In this document: piece after piece, positions 31,252-33,509 of the stretch
How positions within the stretch are numbered: position 1 is the stretch's first letter
Layout of the letters: each line of letters begins with the position of its first letter
Source: an uncultured Porphyromonadaceae bacterium
GTDB taxonomy: Bacteria > Bacteroidota > Bacteroidia > Bacteroidales > Muribaculaceae
Length of the DNA: 33,509 nucleotides
Assembly: GCA_902462525.1 (NCBI GenBank)
Contig: CABQCA010000006.1
Span: forward strand, 1-33,509
Direction: 5' to 3'
Position numbers and translations under genes: made by a program
Notes under the pieces: generated by a model
The model's database searches: none
What the model was told of the DNA's origin: nothing
The model's input: only the letters and a program-made list of their open reading frames with translations

Positions 31252-32018
31252 TGACAGAAAGCGAGCTTCTCGACATAGCATACAGCACCCCCGAGGGCAG
31301 TCTTGGCGCCGATGTGGCCGAGGCCCTGCGCGACATGTGCCGGAAGTATCCTTACTTCACGGCCCCGGCTCTGGCGCTGCTGCGGCACTCCTGTGCCGGC
31401 GATGCCGACGGGCTGCGGCGTTACATTGCAGTGGCGGCGCCTTCGGGGCGTACACTTGCTTTTGCGGCCCATGGCAGTGAATGGCGCGACTTCTATCCGC
31501 CGGCAGCCGAGGCCGAGGCAAAGCGCACCGATGATGTAATTGATGTGTTCCTGCGCACCTACGGCTCCTGTACTCCTGAGGAAGAAGCCCTGCTCGAGCG
31601 CATGATTTTCAATCCCACACCCGACTACAGCGAGATGCTTGCCCGCGAAGAACAGGAAAACCTGCCCCCCGAGCCTGCTCCCGATGCCGACAGCCAGGAC
31701 GCACGCATAGCCTCGTTCATTCTAAGTCAGCACCCCGCCGTGCGGCAACCGTCGCCCGAGCCGCCCGAACCTGCCGGAGCCCGTAAACCCGTGGCACATC
31801 CCGAACCTGCCGAAGACACCCTTCTCAGCGAAAGTCTGGCGCTTATTTTCATAAAACAGCACCGTTACGAGCGTGCTTATGAAATTATATCGGGCCTGAA
31901 TTTGAAATTTCCAAAAAAAAGTGCTTACTTTGCAGACCAATTGCGTTTTTTGCAAAAACTGATTATAAACCAACGCCGTCTCGAAGCCCTTTCGGGCGAC
32001 GGACAAGCTAAAAAATAA
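31251..32018 (+). CDS. Conserved hypothetical protein between lptE and secG
   Basis: This 255-residue protein has no signal peptide. The N-terminal 110 residues look helical (MTESELLDIAYS...). A Pro/Glu/Ala-rich linker spans about 140-190. The last 60 residues (SLALIFIKQHRYERAYEIISGLNL region) resemble one tetratricopeptide unit. I recall proteins of this kind at this position in Bacteroides, but I know no function. It starts on the ATG that overlaps the lptE stop; a GTG one codon earlier is less likely. It is followed eight bases later by secG. Confidence 0.75.
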   Translation: MTESELLDIAYSTPEGSLGADVAEALRDMCRKYPYFTAPALALLRHSCAGDADGLRRYIAVAAPSGRTLAFAAHGSEWRDFYPPAAEAEAKRTDDVIDVFLRTYGSCTPEEEALLERMIFNPTPDYSEMLAREEQENLPPEPAPDADSQDARIASFILSQHPAVRQPSPEPPEPAGARKPVAHPEPAEDTLLSESLALIFIKQHRYERAYEIISGLNLKFPKKSAYFADQLRFLQKLIINQRRLEALSGDGQAKK

Positions 32019-32026
32019 TAAAAACT

Positions 32027-32404
32027 ATGCACGTTGTCATAATCATTCTGACAGTCATCGTAGCCATCCTGCTGATCGGCATCGTTCTCATCCAGAAGTC
32101 GAAAGGCGGCGGCCTGTCGTCGCAGTTCGGCGGCGCAAACGCCGTGATGGGCGTACGCCAGACCAACACCTTCCTCGAAAAGGCCACCTGGACCCTTGTG
32201 ACGCTTCTTGTAGTGCTGTCGATTATCTCGGCCTTCACTATGCCCAAGGTTTCGAGCAGCACCGAGCTCCGCACACGTCCTTCCGCTCCCGTGAGCACTC
32301 CCGCCGCCGGCCAGTTCGACACTCCGGCCGCTGCCGAGAATGCAGCTCCCGCAGAAGAGATGCCTGCAGCCGACGCTCCCGCTGTTCCGGCAGAAGAGAA
32401 CTAA
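32027..32404 (+). CDS. secG: Protein translocase subunit SecG
   Basis: The 125-residue protein has two hydrophobic helices (about 3-23 and 52-70) joined by the conserved loop QKSKGGGLSSQFGG (23-36), the SecG hallmark. It is part of the SecYEG channel in the inner membrane. The tail (about 75-125) is rich in Ala, Pro and Glu, a common extension in Bacteroidetes. It closes the sigma-54 activator / lptE unit and is followed by a hairpin. Confidence 0.93.
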   Translation: MHVVIIILTVIVAILLIGIVLIQKSKGGGLSSQFGGANAVMGVRQTNTFLEKATWTLVTLLVVLSIISAFTMPKVSSSTELRTRPSAPVSTPAAGQFDTPAAAENAAPAEEMPAADAPAVPAEEN

Positions 32405-32422
32405 ACTCATACTATGGCAGAA

Positions 32423-32463
32423 AACAGCGTCCCACGGGGTTTGCCCTCGTGGGTTCTGCTGTT
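32423..32463 (+). terminator. Hairpin after secG
   Basis: AACAGC (32423-32428) pairs with GCTGTT (32458-32463), and CCCACG (32431-32436) with CGTGGG (32448-32453), with further G-C pairs inside. TTATTAAA lies directly downstream. It probably ends the secG transcript. It could also attenuate the U32 gene, whose frame is open through it. Confidence 0.6.
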
Positions 32464-32485
32464 TATTAAACAAGGAAAGGAACCA

Positions 32486-33509
32486 ATGAAACGAAGCGAC
32501 TTTGAAATCATGGCTCCCGTGGGAAGCTACGAATCACTCAGTGCCGCCCTCGACGCCGGCGCCGATGCAGTATATTTCGGTGTCGAAGGCCTGAACATGA
32601 GGTCGAAATCGAGCGCTAATTTCACTCTCGACGACCTTCGTGAAATCGTGGCGCGCTGCCGCGAAAAGGGCGTGAAGACATATCTCACCGTCAACACCAT
32701 AGTCTACGACAGCGAAGCCGAGAAGCTCGAAGGCATCATTGCCGCAGCTGCAGCTGCTGGAATATCAGCTGTAATAGCCTCAGATGTGGCTGTCTTCGCC
32801 GCATGCCGCCGACATGGCGTCGACGTACACATATCTACCCAGTGCAATATCTCCAACACCGAGGCCGTGCGCTTCTACTCGGCTTTCGCCGATGTGATGG
32901 TGCTTGCCCGCGAGCTGAATATGGAGCAGGTGCGCGCCATTGCCGATGCCATCGAGGCCGAAAATATATGCGGTCCGACAGGACGTCGCGTGCGCATCGA
33001 GATGTTCTGTCACGGAGCCCTCTGCATGGCTGTGTCGGGCAAATGCTACCTCAGTCTCCACCAGATGAACTCCAGCGCCAATCGCGGAGCATGCACGCAG
33101 ATCTGCCGCCGGGGTTACGGCGTCACCGACCTCGAGACCGGCGACGAACTGACGGTGGAAAACAAGTACATCATGTCGCCCAAGGACCTCAAGACTATTC
33201 ATTTTCTTGACCGCATGATCGACGCCGGTGTGCGTGTGTTCAAAATCGAAGGGCGTGCCCGCGGACCGGAGTACGTCAAAACCGCTGTCGAGTGCTATTC
33301 CGAAGCTATCACCTCGATATGTGACGGCACCTACGGTCAGGGGAAAATCGACGGTTGGAACGAACGTCTCGCCACAATCTTCAACCGTGGATTCTGGGAC
33401 GGATACTACCTCGGTCAGCGTCTGGGCGAATGGTCGGGAAAATACGGTTCGAGCGCCACGCGTGTCAAGCAGTACGTGGCCAAAGGTGTCAAATGGTTCT
33501 CGCGCCTCG
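32486..33509 (+). CDS. U32-family peptidase-like protein (3' partial)
   Basis: The gene runs off the window after about 341 codons. The start EIMAPVGSYESLSAALDAGADAVYFG (quoted as the N-terminal region, residues 7-32) and the cysteine set in EMFCHGALCMAVSGKCYLS plus GACTQICRRGY are typical of U32 proteins such as TrhP/YegQ and RlhA. These are now linked to hydroxylation of tRNA or rRNA bases rather than to proteolysis. It has no signal peptide and should act in the cytoplasm. The ATG at 32486 gives the usual N-terminus. An in-frame ATG at 32414 would add 24 residues coded by the hairpin. Confidence 0.9.
   Translation, partial: MKRSDFEIMAPVGSYESLSAALDAGADAVYFGVEGLNMRSKSSANFTLDDLREIVARCREKGVKTYLTVNTIVYDSEAEKLEGIIAAAAAAGISAVIASDVAVFAACRRHGVDVHISTQCNISNTEAVRFYSAFADVMVLARELNMEQVRAIADAIEAENICGPTGRRVRIEMFCHGALCMAVSGKCYLSLHQMNSSANRGACTQICRRGYGVTDLETGDELTVENKYIMSPKDLKTIHFLDRMIDAGVRVFKIEGRARGPEYVKTAVECYSEAITSICDGTYGQGKIDGWNERLATIFNRGFWDGYYLGQRLGEWSGKYGSSATRVKQYVAKGVKWFSRL

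Overview
The window looks like a chromosomal segment of a gut-type Bacteroidales bacterium, most plausibly a Muribaculaceae or Porphyromonadaceae relative; this assignment is inference. The support is Bacteroidetes-type promoters (TTTG-N19-TAnnTTTG, seen exactly at 1220-1250 and 28059-28089), few Shine-Dalgarno sequences, T9SS-like C-terminal tails on secreted proteins, a DUF2723/GT117 protein, and the sigma-54 regulator / lptE / secG order. I saw no rRNA, tRNA, CRISPR array, prophage or transposase.

Layout. 2-1099 is the 3' part of a surface protein with fibronectin-III-like repeats. 1220-7809 is a TPP-riboswitch-controlled thiamine operon: thiS, a fused double-domain thiE, thiG, thiH, thiF, a methyltransferase, tenA and thiD. 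It makes the thiazole, joins the two moieties and salvages or phosphorylates pyrimidine (TenA, ThiD), but has no thiC where Bacteroides operons usually carry it. 7899-10891 (minus strand) holds a serpin lipoprotein and, upstream of it, an ECF sigma factor fused in one frame to a transmembrane helix, a periplasmic linker and an outer-membrane beta-barrel. The two genes share a near-identical, identically spaced upstream motif. 11096-16459 is a tightly overlapping trio: a DUF2723/GT117 membrane protein, a polysaccharide deacetylase and epoxyqueuosine reductase.

16561-24566 (minus strand) encodes three large secreted proteins with related C-terminal tails: a triplicated leucine-rich-repeat protein, an S8 protease, and a protein of about six beta-repeats. 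24870-29402 (minus strand) holds a CPA2-type antiporter overlapping asd, then a histidine phosphatase. 29502-32404 is a conserved operon: sigma-54 activator, LptE-like lipoprotein, hypothetical protein, SecG. It is followed by a U32 peptidase-family gene cut by the window end.

The most interesting part is the sigma-barrel fusion with its putative regulon (itself plus the serpin). It would be a one-protein signalling route from the outer membrane to RNA polymerase. The second is a set of period-8 intergenic arrays that lie around the thiamine operon and form a nested inverted repeat at 16445-16562.
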